The notes beneath the pieces are model-generated. The model worked only from the letters and a program-made list of their open reading frames with translations. It had not been told where the DNA came from and did not search any database. The translations under genes and the position numbers were made by a program. A stretch of DNA of 64,000 bases, from the NCBI GenBank assembly GCA_019155205.2, contig JAHNZQ020000181.1, forward strand, positions 1,686,662 through 1,750,661. The letters run 5' to 3'. How positions within the stretch are numbered: position 1 is the stretch's first letter; each line of letters begins with the position of its first letter. Source of the stretch: Gracilaria vermiculophylla (taxonomy: Eukaryota > Rhodophyta > Florideophyceae > Gracilariales > Gracilariaceae). Shown here piece by piece: positions 1 to 9,462 of this stretch.

Positions 1-1
1 C

Positions 2-178
2 CTCTACGCGGTGGACCATATCGTCTCGCATCGACAAACCCCTGCAGGAGTACTGTACCGCGTCCGCTGGTATGGGTACACCTCGAAGGACGACACGGAA
101 GAACCTCCGGAACATATCCCGGAGAACGTCCTTAGGCAATACCACGCCAATCTGGTGCGGAAACGCCACTCCACATAG
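2..178 (+). CDS. Chromodomain C-terminus of a Ty3/gypsy retrotransposon polyprotein (partial, cut by window start)
   Basis: Frame 2 is open from the window edge to a TAG at 176-178 and gives 58 residues. They read as a chromodomain: a YAVDHIVSHR opening strand, VLYRVRWYGY as the central aromatic strand, then EEPPEHIPENVL and a closing helix LRQYHANL. This is the form found at the end of integrase in chromovirus-type gypsy elements, where it steers integration toward marked chromatin. The protease, RT, RNase H and integrase core must lie left of the window. A polypurine tract and an LTR downstream support the assignment. The frame is intact here, but nothing can be said about the rest of the element. 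Confidence 0.85.
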   Translation, partial: LYAVDHIVSHRQTPAGVLYRVRWYGYTSKDDTEEPPEHIPENVLRQYHANLVRKRHST

Positions 179-1848
179 GCGCTTCCGTTTAGGAGAGGGG
201 GAGGGGGCCCCCAATCGGAGATGTTTTTCGTCTTCGCTGTCTATCCCCCACCTGGAGTTCTCTTTTTTGCCTCCAGGATGCTGTGCTCGCTTTTTTGCTT
301 GCTCCTACGGCGGTACTTCGTGTCGCTTAGCTCGCGGGCACGGCCTATGCATGTTTGAACTACCGTTCGTGGAGCTTCTGCTCCGTCCGCAGGATATTTT
401 ATTGGTCAGGGTCCTATCACCTACACGTCACCGAATCGCGTGGAATACTCCGCTTCGAAGCGCGCTTTTGCCGTGAGCGCTTGGTTATCAAAGAACTCCG
501 ACAGGCCTTCCTTGAGGGCCGCCATCGAGGCTCGGTCTGTCCGGGCCTTGTGGAGCTCTAAGACTTAAGCACGCGCCTTGCGCAGAGCCTCTACAGGAGA
601 AGCTGGAGCAGGACGGCCGGTCCCCAGACATGCCTGCACCAACTCCTGGAAGGCAGCCTCCAGAGCCCCAGACGAGACTCCTCCCGATGATGCACCCGAT
701 GCGGCCACCTTCGTTGAAGGCGCAACAACCGTCACGGAAGGAGCCGCGGACGGCGAACCAGCTGGGACAGGAGCGCCCTGACGAGATTCCGCGGGTTCTG
801 CAGTGGAGGTCGGCAATGCTAAGGGCGGAGTCGGTGACGCCGGGGGTGACGGCGAGGCGGGAACTGGAACGCTCCGCAGGCGAGGCTGAGTGATCGGCGC
901 AGAAACGCTCCGCAATCGGGGTTGCACCACTGGAGCCGAAGGTACCGGGACGGGAACAATGTCGTCCTCTTTCATTGGAGACACCACGCCTACCACTGCG
1001 GGAGCACTCGGCACTGCGGCGGGCCGCGGAGTTATCACCTTAGGAGGTGCGCCCCTATCCTGGGACGGAACGATGCTCCGGTAGAGGTGTGCTACACCTC
1101 AGGATTTGAAGGGGATGTAGGCGCCGGAGTCGGAGAAGAAATTCCGAAGGCGTACGAAGCAGGGTGGATGGCGCCCAAACGCGTGGTTGCACCTGAGGAG
1201 AGAGACCTGACACCACTCAGGGATCGATTCGAAGCTATATGCACCACCGCGGAGGGAGCCGTATCGAGCCGCCACCGTGGGATCCGAGGCGAAGCCGGGC
1301 GACCGGCATCGGGCGAATTATGGAGCACCATCGCGGGGCGCGCGCTCATATCCAACGGAGAACGACGGAGGTGCGGACGAGCAACTTATGAGTCCGGCGC
1401 CTTCACCGAGATAGAATGAGCGGACGCGAAGAAGCGAGTGTTGCCAAAAGAAGTAACCTCGGAGGAGTCAGAGTGGCTAGCGCCTGCAGGGGGTCAGTAT
1501 CCTCGCGGGACTGACCCACGCTCCGTCCACGGAAGTTGCGCGCTTGCACCGCGCGCGGTGCGCCGGAGGATGCGGGCACTCGCGCTGCCGACTGGCGCAG
1601 CAGCACCGAAGGGTGACACCAAAAAGGAGCGGATGCAGCCGGGTAAAGGAGGAGCAGAGCCCACGAACGCCGCAAGGAGTGAAACGCGAGCCCGCGGCAA
1701 CACGCCGCGCGGGAGTATGGAGAAGAGAAGGAACGCCTGAAGGAGAGAACGGGCGAACCGCCGGAGGCCGCACCTGCCGCAACACCGACAGGAGCCACCC
1801 CAGGGATCAAGAAAGTGGAAGATGCACCTTGAAGACGTGGTGCAATTC
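179..1848. other. Spacer between pol stop and 3' LTR, with antisense open frames only
   Basis: About 1.67 kb separate the chromodomain stop from the polypurine tract. No sense ORF resembles a retroelement protein. On the minus strand three open stretches follow each other in different frames: 1810-1403, 1355-1092 and 1038-565. The last is rich in Pro, Ala, Val and Ser and repeats a short QPRLRSV unit twice. They may be remnants of an additional antisense gene, as is known between pol and the 3' LTR of some plant gypsy elements, or chance frames in GC-rich DNA. No domain was recognised. Confidence 0.4.
565..1038 (-). CDS. Antisense Pro/Ala-rich ORF inside the retroelement (doubtful)
   Basis: A 157-codon frame runs antisense to the element. 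The product is low in complexity, dominated by Pro, Ala, Ser and Val, with a duplicated QPRLRSV unit near residues 40-58 and a more ordinary C-terminus (ALEAAFQELVQACLGTG). No signal peptide, membrane segment or known domain is visible. It could be an element-encoded accessory protein, the end of a longer frameshifted gene reaching to 1810, or noncoding. Low confidence. Confidence 0.2.
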   Translation of the reverse strand: MITPRPAAVPSAPAVVGVVSPMKEDDIVPVPVPSAPVVQPRLRSVSAPITQPRLRSVPVPASPSPPASPTPPLALPTSTAEPAESRQGAPVPAGSPSAAPSVTVVAPSTKVAASGASSGGVSSGALEAAFQELVQACLGTGRPAPASPVEALRKARA

Positions 1849-1859
1849 AGGAAAGGGGG
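1849..1859 (+). other. Polypurine tract (plus-strand primer site) before 3' LTR
   Basis: An 11-nt purine run (AGGAAAGGGGG) ends two bases before the TGTAGTAC start of the LTR. This is the standard position of the primer for plus-strand DNA synthesis in LTR retrotransposons, and it supports reading 1862 onward as the 3' LTR of the element whose chromodomain is at 2-178. Confidence 0.65.
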
Positions 1860-1861
1860 TA

Positions 1862-2414
1862 TGTAGTACAGTGGCTCCTACGGAAATAGGGTGGTTTGGC
1901 CTTATGGTATTATATTCCTAAGAAGGGCTAGTATTTTATTAGCTGGGCCACGTGGTGGATAATCCCGCCCGCGTGCGCTACAGTATCCTTGAGGCACGGT
2001 AGAATTATTATTTATTTTAGATATTTTATGCAGGTAATTAGTACAGTAGCGAGACTTGCCGAGGCGGGCTCCCGGCTTGATACTTAATCTGCCGGTTGAG
2101 CTCCACCTCTTGGGAAGTAAAGACAAGCACCCTTGAGTCTTCATCTACTTTTCCGGTTGGAGTCTCTTGTCAATCTACGCAGGTTTCAAAGCCGCCGATC
2201 CCCAGGTCGCATCATAGCAGCGCCTGTAGGAGCATTGTCCGCCCAGTGAACCACCCCCTTCGCTTGGTGTTTGCGGATCTTCTTTCAGAATTCCCCCGGC
2301 TCGCGACAGCGAATGCCGGAGACCACCTTCAGGAATACGCGCCTTTGGAGTCACCAAAAACTCCTAGCGGACGTTGTGCTTTACTACCTCGAGAGGAGGG
2401 CTGACAGTACCACA
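1862..2414 (+). repeat. LTR, copy A (probable 3' LTR of the gypsy element)
   Basis: The 553-bp unit starts TGTAGTACAGTGG and ends CTGACAGTACCACA, so it has the 5'-TG...CA-3' ends of an LTR with a short terminal inverted repeat. Two more copies follow in the window (2722-3834, interrupted, and 3024-3579, reversed). They share blocks such as the CCACGTGGTG box, a CGGGCTCCCGGC block and GGCTCGCGACAGC. No coding potential. The preceding polypurine tract makes it the 3' LTR rather than a solo LTR. Confidence 0.8.
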
Positions 2415-2582
2415 AACCCCTCCCCCTTTGCTTGGCGTTTGCGGATCCCCTTTAAGAATTCCCCCGGCTCGCGACAGCGGATAACGGAGACCAGCTTTAG
2501 GAACATGCACCAGTGGAGTCAACAAAAACTCCTAACGGACGTTGTGCTTTACTATCTCGAGATGAGGGCTGACAGTACCACA
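2415..2582 (+). repeat. Tandem duplicate of the LTR 3' portion
   Basis: This segment repeats the last ~166 bp of LTR copy A (2249-2414), from the pyrimidine-rich CCCCTTCGCTTGG region through GCTCGCGACAGCG to the terminal GACAGTACCACA. The two copies differ by scattered substitutions, so the duplication is not recent. It may be an extended LTR variant or a recombination product. Confidence 0.75.
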
Positions 2583-2721
2583 GAAATGTTGTACAGTGTG
2601 CGGGTCACAGTTGACCGGTCGTTAGATTTGAAAGGTAGTAGAATGGTCTAGGGTGCACAGAGATGGCTCGACCTGGAAAGCTAATACCAATAGATACGAA
2701 GCATGGTCAAGGCAGAACCAG

Positions 2722-3834
2722 TGTAGTACAGTGGATCCTAAGGTGATATTGTCATGTGACTTCACGTCGGGATATTCCATTGAAGGGTTCTTATTTTATT
2801 AACGTAGCCACGTGGTGCATTACTCGGCCCACGTTCGCTACAGTACCCTTGAGGAACGGTAGAATTTAGATTTATTTTAGTTAACTGATGCAGATAATTG
2901 CTACAGTAGTGAGCACTGCTAAGGCGGGCTCCCGGCGTGATACTTAATTTGGCGGTTGAACTCCACCTGTGGGGAAGTAATGAAAGCACCCTTGAATCTA
3001 GGTCTATGTTTCCTGTTGGGGTCTGTAGTACCTTCAGTGTTTCTGTCGAGGTAGTAGCGCACAACGTCTGTTAGGAGTTTTTGTTGACTCCAAAGGTGCA
3101 AATTCTTAAAGGTGGTCTCTGCTATTCGCTGCTGCGAGCCAAGGGAATTCTGAAAGGGGATCCACAAACACCAAGCGGAGGGGGGGGCGGTTCACTGGGC
3201 GGAAAATGCTCCTATAGGCTCTGCTACGCGGCGACCTGGGGATCGGCGGCTTAGGAACCTGAGGATGATCGGCGAGAGTCTTCAACCGGAAAAGTAGATG
3301 AAGATTTAAGGGTGCTTGCTTTTTTTCCCCACAAATGGAGCTCGACCAGCAGATTAAATATCACGCCAGGAGCCCATCTCGGCAGGTCTCACTACTGTCG
3401 TAATTCCCCGTACAAAGTACCTAAGTTAAATATAAATTGTATTGTCTCCTAAGGATAGTGTAGCGCCTGCGGGCCTAATTATGCAGCATATGGCTCAGTT
3501 AATTTGATACGAGCCCTCCTTACGAATATCCCGTCGTAAAGCCATAGCATCAGGCCATTTTAGGATCCACTGTACTACAGAGACTCTCGTCGAACACCCG
3601 TAGGTTTCTAAGCCTCCCATCCCCAGGTCTCCGCGTAGCAGCGCCTGTAGGAGCATTGTCCACTCAGTGAATCTCTTTCTCCGCTTGGTGTTTGCGGATC
3701 CCTTTGCGAAATTTCCCGGCTCGCGACAGCAATTAGCGGAGACATCCTTTAGGAACTTGTGTCTTTAGAGTTAACAAAAACTTCTAACAGACGATGTGCG
3801 CTACTACCTCGAAAGGAGATTTGACGGTACAATA
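2722..3834 (+). repeat. LTR, copy B: solo LTR interrupted by a nested LTR
   Basis: The left part (2722-3023) matches the beginning of LTR copy A, and the right part (3580-3834) matches its end. Removing 3024-3579 leaves about 557 bp, close to the 553 bp of copy A. The 5-bp flanks are ACCAG (2717-2721) and ACTAG (3835-3839), a target-site duplication with one mismatch. No internal retroelement sequence is attached, so it is a solo LTR left by recombination. Its terminal CA has decayed to TA. Confidence 0.8.
3024..3579 (-). repeat. LTR, copy C: solo LTR nested in copy B in reverse orientation
   Basis: On the minus strand this 556-bp unit starts TGTAGTACAGTGGATCC and ends GGTACTACA; its whole length matches LTR copy A. 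It sits inside copy B. The flanking 5-mers GGGTC (3019-3023) and GAGAC (3580-3584) are a degraded target-site duplication (3 of 5 identical). Copies B and C together form a long imperfect palindrome that could be mistaken for a fold-back element. Confidence 0.75.
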
Positions 3835-4015
3835 ACTAGAATGGCTGTTAGAACTGGATGAAAAGCGGGCAGATGATAACAGATTGGTGATGTGGACACG
3901 GCGCCTGAGGAACAATGAGATCTGAAGAGAAACTGCTCAATCTGCCCGTTGAATGTAAAAAAACACATGCGTCAATCTTCTAGGCAGTAAATGCTTACTT
4001 TACTCAGTATTGAGG

Positions 4016-4250
4016 GAGGACCTCACACGCCGTGCAAAGTCTGATGTGGAGCTCTGAGCTCTCCACAGTCTCTGTTCATGGCTACATTAAAGCCGTGCAG
4101 ATACCTGGCAAGCTACCTACTGTAACATGCTGGCATCAATAAAACTCTACCCTTGCTTGTTGCACAACCATGACGAACCAGACTTGGCAATATAACCTTC
4201 CCAGCAAATTCCAAACATAGAAATAAGTAACTCACTGTACTACGACTACC
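4016..4250 (+). repeat. Diverged direct repeat, left copy
   Basis: Several blocks align in order with 5011-5250: a GAGG...CTCACGCC block, TACTGTAnCnTGCnnGnATCAA, a CTACC...CTTG block, and CTCACTGTAnTACnnnnGAC. The offset is about 1 kb. The pair may be decayed LTRs of a small element or a segmental duplication. The alignment was made by eye, with many gaps. Confidence 0.4.
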
Positions 4251-5010
4251 AACGATGGGAGGAATGTAAACGTCATTGAAAATACTATGATAGTTTTGTG
4301 CAGCTCAGCCGCACCAAACATAGAGCAAAACACACAACAGACTGTGTTGTTTTTCTTTTTACATCTCGCAATTAGGTTCGATGTTCGGTAGAGAAAGTGT
4401 AGATTTTGCCAAAAAAACCTTCAAGAGTGTTATTTTTCTTTATTTAACATTCACAGCGGGGCCTTTGTCAGAGAACTATTTTGCAATGATTTTAGAAAAA
4501 GTATTTAACACCGCAGTAAAATTTTCCATAAATAAGGTCAAAGCATAATGCATAACTATGCCTCGAGAAAGTTGGTTTGCGTTATTGTTTTTGAATTTGC
4601 TGAAAAATGGGAACAGTTTTCGTTTCACTCCCTTTTGGCCCCATAGGTCCCCAGAAAAAAACAAGACAATGGGTGGGAAGTTTTATTTCTGATCCATAAA
4701 CTAAGATGTGATAAAGCCAGCAGTGCACGTGGAACCGGTTGGTAAGCGAAAAGTTGGAAGTCGTTCTTGAAAGAACTAGAGTAGCTCAAACTAAAAGGAA
4801 AGAGCAAATAGAACGTAGAAAGTATCAGCAGCACCGAAACGACTGTAGACACAGGATTGCCGGCAGGCTTACTGAAACCGATTGGTAGTAGCGGATGCAA
4901 CCGTTCCGGGTCAGTGAGATCTGCTGGTACAGCTGGCTAGCTTGACGGTCGACTGTAGAAATCACAGGGGTCGAGACCTAGCCAGAAGATGCTCAGCTTT
5001 TCTTGGCAGT

Positions 5011-5250
5011 GAGGAGGGGCTCACGCCTTTCCCTAAGTATGGTCCAGATCTCCCACTCCCGGCCAAACCATTCACGTGGCGACCGTGCCAGTAATGGTGG
5101 CTCCCGGCATACCACGTACTGTAGCGTGCCAGTATCAAGTAAAATCTACCGTTTCTACTTGCTCGTTACAAATGAATTTTGGTTTACGTCACAACGCCCA
5201 AAGCGTTTGGTTTTGATTTAGCAGTTCGCTCACTGTATTACATTCGACAC
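5011..5250 (+). repeat. Diverged direct repeat, right copy
   Basis: Partner of 4016-4250. The best-conserved part is 5118-5170 (TACTGTAGCGTGCCAGTATC and the following CTACC...CTTGCTCGTTAC) and the CTCACTGTATTAC block near 5230. No coding potential. Confidence 0.4.
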
Positions 5251-6327
5251 TTAGAAGGGCGTTATAAGCGCGTTGTTGGACGATATTGTCAATGTATCGT
5301 CTCGTGAAATTCAAAAAATGCTGCTTCGTCGCAGAGAACAACGAGAAAAGAACAAAAACAGCGTCGTCTAAGTGATGAAAGGAACGAGAAGTAGGAGAAT
5401 TGGCTCTGGCGTTAATGTTCTTAGGTTTGCTGTCACATTTTGTAACTGCTGGTCTAGCCATTTGCAAAGCAAGAAAAACGCAAATATATTTCATCTTCAT
5501 CCATTGCTCCTTGAAAATTCTTGGCACCTCATCACACACTTCCGGGATAGGTACGGGTCCCGAAAAGTTCACAAAGTCAGAAGTGCTTTCGACATTTCTG
5601 ACCAAGACGAAGAAGGGGATCGTTGCTGTATTAGCAACTGCATCTCTTTGTACTGCTCGAGCTTCTTCCAGCGACTATAACTGCAATATTGCACTATGAA
5701 AAATATTTTTGGTAGGTATGGCATTGTGGATTTATGTGATTTCCAAGACCCAAAGCACAAACTCTTAAACGATCGACAAATGCAACGAGCTCTGCATTTT
5801 TCTTGCGGTGGCAGGATTAAACTTAGTCAAACAAAGAGATGAGACGATTGAGCATTTAGATCAGAAGGAAAACAACAAAAAGCTGCATAATGTAATTTAA
5901 AGCTTAAACCTGATATTCACGGCGGAAAGCCGTGCAACGTTTGGGCTAATCGTCGTTTACAAGGAACGTCTGAGTAACGGATAATCCCCGTTCACTTAGC
6001 AAACGTCCAAGAGTAGTAAACACTAACTCGTAGCGATTCAATGGTCTTCTTTCAGCGGCAAAACGAATGGCATTGACGCTTTCAGGTACGGCTCTCCGCC
6101 AATGCAAAACATCGCAAGTATAATAGAATATGGGAATTTTGTGTGCAGTATTTATGTTGTTTGTAGGTTTTGGGCCAATATCTGAGAGAAGTGGTTTCAA
6201 ATAAAGCGTGTAGCGCGCGCGTAGCGAGCCTCTTTAATGCAAAATGTTCGGGATCAAAGCCAAGGTCCCAGCTGTTTGTCCTCCTTCCTTTAGCAGCGAG
6301 ACAGGTCGTTGTGTCAAGGGTTTTCAT
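5189..6327 (-). pseudogene. Possible remnants of a minus-strand gene (several short frames)
   Basis: Read right to left, minus-strand frames occur at 6327-6082, 6200-5946, 5760-5569 and 5605-5189. Their products (for example IPIFYYTCDVLHWRRAVPE and VPIPEVCDEVPRIFKEQW) have a more natural amino-acid mix than the other random frames here, but no domain was recognised and no clean set of splice sites joins them. It could be a decayed gene, a multi-exon gene I cannot resolve, or chance. Confidence 0.15.
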
Positions 6328-7341
6328 TTGTTTTCATTTTCTCCTGAAGCTGAAGACCCTCTCTGTAAAGGTGAGTCTGAACACCGCGTATCTCTGAGAA
6401 AGATCAAGAGATACGCGTACCAGGCGCATGGGCGCAGTGGCATCCTTTTACACCATCAATAATTTTGAACCATCCGTAATCAAGACGCTTCTAAAGTAGT
6501 TCAAAATTTGATACCAATAGGTGTATATTTTAAGCCAAGCTCTATATTACTTTATGCATCATGGCTTCACGTTGTATGTGGAACAAAGCATTTGGGCCTA
6601 AGATGCGCTCTGTACCACATGTTTTAATAAAAGAGAGTTTCTTTTTTTTTATAGCATGGTGCAGAAGGTCCTCTTTCTGTAGATTGCTCGTAGTGAGAAG
6701 ATCTACTTGAAGCGTTTCAAAAAACTGCGTGCACCTAACTAATAAATGCGTCGATTACCTCAAAAACCTTGGGAAACCTATGGTCAACCGTACAAACTAC
6801 TTTAAGTTCAGTACTAATCTTGAACCTTGACAAAAAAAAATGAACATGAAGTCAACTTGAGAGCAACATGGCCCACTATGGCTTTCAGAAAGCGCGTAAA
6901 GCACCGTTTTCGTCGAAAACTACACAGAAGAACGGGTTGCGATTGCGGCTTTCCCAAAAGTGCAATGCGTTTAAGCTCAAGCACAGCTGGCGGGCGGTTT
7001 GGTGTCGTGGGAGGACCGTTTGAGGGTCCGTCCTGATGAGCACCCGCTCTTCGCCGACTGCTTCGCACAGCGCGCGTGGGCAGTCATGACGCATCGCTGG
7101 AGGCGCCGCGTCTAGTCGCCGACTCGCCGCCACGCCACACCAGCTCGTCGCCGCCGTCCAATGCGGCGCGGTGCCGCCGTTGGCTCTGTGGCACGGCCCG
7201 CAGCCTGCGCTTTTCGTTGCCTCCACGCCATTGGGGCGCGCGCGCTCGCGCGCGCGCCACCCCCGAAATCAGCGCTTGCCGTTTTTTTTAATGTGCGGCG
7301 TGTCATTGGCGCCGTCGCCGCCGCACCAGCGCTCGCACAAG

Positions 7342-9462
7342 ATGCAGCGTCCAGCCGACATCAACGCTGCCGCTGCCGCCGCCACCGCGCCGTCCGGCGC
7401 GCAGCCGCCGCAGCTTCCGTTGCCCGCCCCGGCCGCTGCGCGCCCGCCCGCGTCCGCGCCCGAGCCCGCGTCTGCGCCCGCCGCCGGCGCGACCTACCGC
7501 CGCCGCCCGTCGTCGGCCCCGCCGCGCCCGCGCTTCACCACGCCCTCCATCGACGCGCTCACGCTCCCAGACTCCTTCGACGACTTTATCCGCCTGGGCG
7601 ATGGTGCTCCCCCCCCGTACCCGCCGCCGCCGCCGCCGCCTCCGCCGCCGCCGCCCCCCCCCGCGCGCGGCCCACCCACCTCGCCCGCCCACCTGTTCTC
7701 CTCGCTGGTGCGCGCCGCTACCGACTCGCTGGAGACCGGCCTCACGCACGCCGCGCGCGGCGGTTCCGGCGTACTCAGCGCCGCCGCCGAGGCGCTGCCC
7801 GCGCTAGGCGCCGTCTTTGCCGAGCGTACCATGCGCCACTCCGAGGCGCGCTATGCCGCGCGCCGCGCGCAGCCGCGCCTGCTGCGCGCCGCCCCCGCCC
7901 CCGTCCTGCTCGTCCCGTCGCGGTCCATCGCCGTGTGCGCCACCGTGCTGGCCAGGATCGCGCCCTTGCGCCCCGGCATCGTGCCCATCCCGCTGGAGCC
8001 CCCCGCCGCCGACCCCGCCGACCCCGCCGCCGCTGCCGCCGCCGCGCCGCCGCGCGTCACGGCCGCCGCCTACGCGCCGCGCGCCGCGCGCCTCGTGCTG
8101 GGCGTCAGCACCCACCACGTGCTTAGCTTCGCCCCCGACCTGAGCGACCGCCGCGTCTCGCGCGCGCTGCGCGCCGCGCCGACCGCCATCGCCGTGTCGC
8201 CCGACGAGCGCGTCGTGTACGTGGGCACGGCCGACGGCCGCGTGCTCGTCATGGACGCGCAGCTCAGCGTGCGCGCGACGTGCGCGCCGCCCGAGCTCGC
8301 GGCCGCGTCGCTGGGCGCCGCGCCGCGCGCCGCGCCCGTCGCGCGCGTCGCGCCCGCCGCCGGCGCCGCCGGCGCCGCGCTCGTCGCCTACGAGCAGGGC
8401 GCGCTGTGCGTCGTCGCCGCCGACGGCGTGCCGCTGCACGCGCCCTTCGTGGCGCACGCGCGCCGCGCGTCGGGAGTGCTGCCCTTCTTTGGCGCGCTCG
8501 CGCTCTCCGTGGGCGACGCCACCGACCCGTCTGTGGCGCTGTTCGAGCTTGCCACGGGGCGCTGCCTGCTGCGCACCATGCTGGCGTACGCGCCCACGTG
8601 CGTGGCGCGCGTCACCAGGTCGCTCAACGTCGTTCCCAGCAACGGCGAGGTGTGCCCGTCGGAGGTCACCTTCCTCGTCGGCGGCGAGGACGCCCGCGTC
8701 GAGGCGTTCCGGCTCGTTGTGCTCTCTCCGCGCAAGGTCGAGCTCAACTTGGTGTGCACTATCGGCGAGCGCCTCCGCGGAAAGGACGTTGTGGATGTGC
8801 ACTACCTACCGGAAGAGGCCGCCGTTCTTGCGCTCTTAAGTTGCGGCCAAGTGCGCCGATGGCACTTGACTCGCACCCAGGCAAGCGCCTTGTCGCTCCT
8901 CGAGGACGATTCCTCCAGGCAACCCACGTTCACTGAGCACAATGTTGTCGAGGCCACCGAGCAGGATTTCAGCCTCCCCGACTACGGACGCCACACTTCC
9001 ACAAACGTGCTCAAAGCCCAAACAGTGCTTGCCACCATCTTGGACGAAGACGCCGTTCCCGAGCAGGTCAAGGACCGCCTTGTCACCGAGTTTACCAAGG
9101 AGCAGTCTGCCATGGTCTCGAAACTTGTCAACTGCGACACGGAACTTCGTCGTGCCAGGCGCCGAATTCTAGCGCGTTTTGCGACTGGTTTGCGTGCGGA
9201 CAATGACGTCGGCTCTCTTACAGAGCGCACTTTGGCCAGGGCCTCCAAGCGTATGGCTGCCATGGAGATGGAGCACGTGACGAGAGAGCATTCTGACACT
9301 TTTCGACAAATACAGAGTGAAACTGTCGCCAGGTTGAAGACCATGTTGCAGAGATCCTTGTCCTTGCCGGTTGTGGTACGAGCTAATTCCGAGGCGCTGA
9401 ATCAAGCGAAGCGAGACGTTGAAAGCATAGATCCTACTGACATGCAAACCGGATGGAACTGA
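7342..9462 (+). CDS. Unknown protein with WD40-like beta-propeller and C-terminal coiled coil
   Basis: 706 codons. The start was chosen at 7342 because it has A at -3; in-frame ATGs at 7291 and 7171 have poorer context or lie in the GC-rich leader. Residues 1-110 are low-complexity Pro/Ala with a run of about 15 prolines. From about 180 to 510, repeated strand motifs (IAVSPDERVVYVGTADGRVLVMDA, FLVGGEDARVEAFRL, LLSCGQVRRWHL) suggest a divergent WD40-type propeller. The last ~150 residues are helical and charged, consistent with a coiled coil. This layout recalls nucleoporin- or trafficking-type scaffolds, but I do not recognise the family. The first two thirds are extremely GC-rich, and composition falls to ordinary levels after about 8750. 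Confidence 0.75.
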   Translation: MQRPADINAAAAAATAPSGAQPPQLPLPAPAAARPPASAPEPASAPAAGATYRRRPSSAPPRPRFTTPSIDALTLPDSFDDFIRLGDGAPPPYPPPPPPPPPPPPPPARGPPTSPAHLFSSLVRAATDSLETGLTHAARGGSGVLSAAAEALPALGAVFAERTMRHSEARYAARRAQPRLLRAAPAPVLLVPSRSIAVCATVLARIAPLRPGIVPIPLEPPAADPADPAAAAAAAPPRVTAAAYAPRAARLVLGVSTHHVLSFAPDLSDRRVSRALRAAPTAIAVSPDERVVYVGTADGRVLVMDAQLSVRATCAPPELAAASLGAAPRAAPVARVAPAAGAAGAALVAYEQGALCVVAADGVPLHAPFVAHARRASGVLPFFGALALSVGDATDPSVALFELATGRCLLRTMLAYAPTCVARVTRSLNVVPSNGEVCPSEVTFLVGGEDARVEAFRLVVLSPRKVELNLVCTIGERLRGKDVVDVHYLPEEAAVLALLSCGQVRRWHLTRTQASALSLLEDDSSRQPTFTEHNVVEATEQDFSLPDYGRHTSTNVLKAQTVLATILDEDAVPEQVKDRLVTEFTKEQSAMVSKLVNCDTELRRARRRILARFATGLRADNDVGSLTERTLARASKRMAAMEMEHVTREHSDTFRQIQSETVARLKTMLQRSLSLPVVVRANSEALNQAKRDVESIDPTDMQTGWN

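Larger units (their letters stand above)
3835..7341. other. Gene-poor stretch with decayed repeats
   Basis: AT-rich for most of its length, with only short frames on both strands. It contains two diverged direct repeats (about 4016-4250 and 5011-5250) and a few minus-strand frames between 5189 and 6327 that could be remnants of a gene. From about 7040 the base composition switches abruptly to very GC-rich, which is the upstream region of the gene at 7342. No RNA gene was recognised. Confidence 0.5.

Noticed and set aside
2722..3834. Fold-back or MITE-type DNA transposon with long inverted repeats
   Set aside because: The palindrome is explained better by a reversed LTR nested in another LTR, with matching lengths and target-site duplications.
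7161..8802. Long open frames on both strands overlapping the 7342-9462 gene (including 7161-8126 plus and 8802-7804 minus)
   Set aside because: They arise from the lack of stop codons in very GC-rich DNA; products are almost only Arg, Ala, Pro and Gly, while the chosen frame has propeller strands and continues into normal composition.
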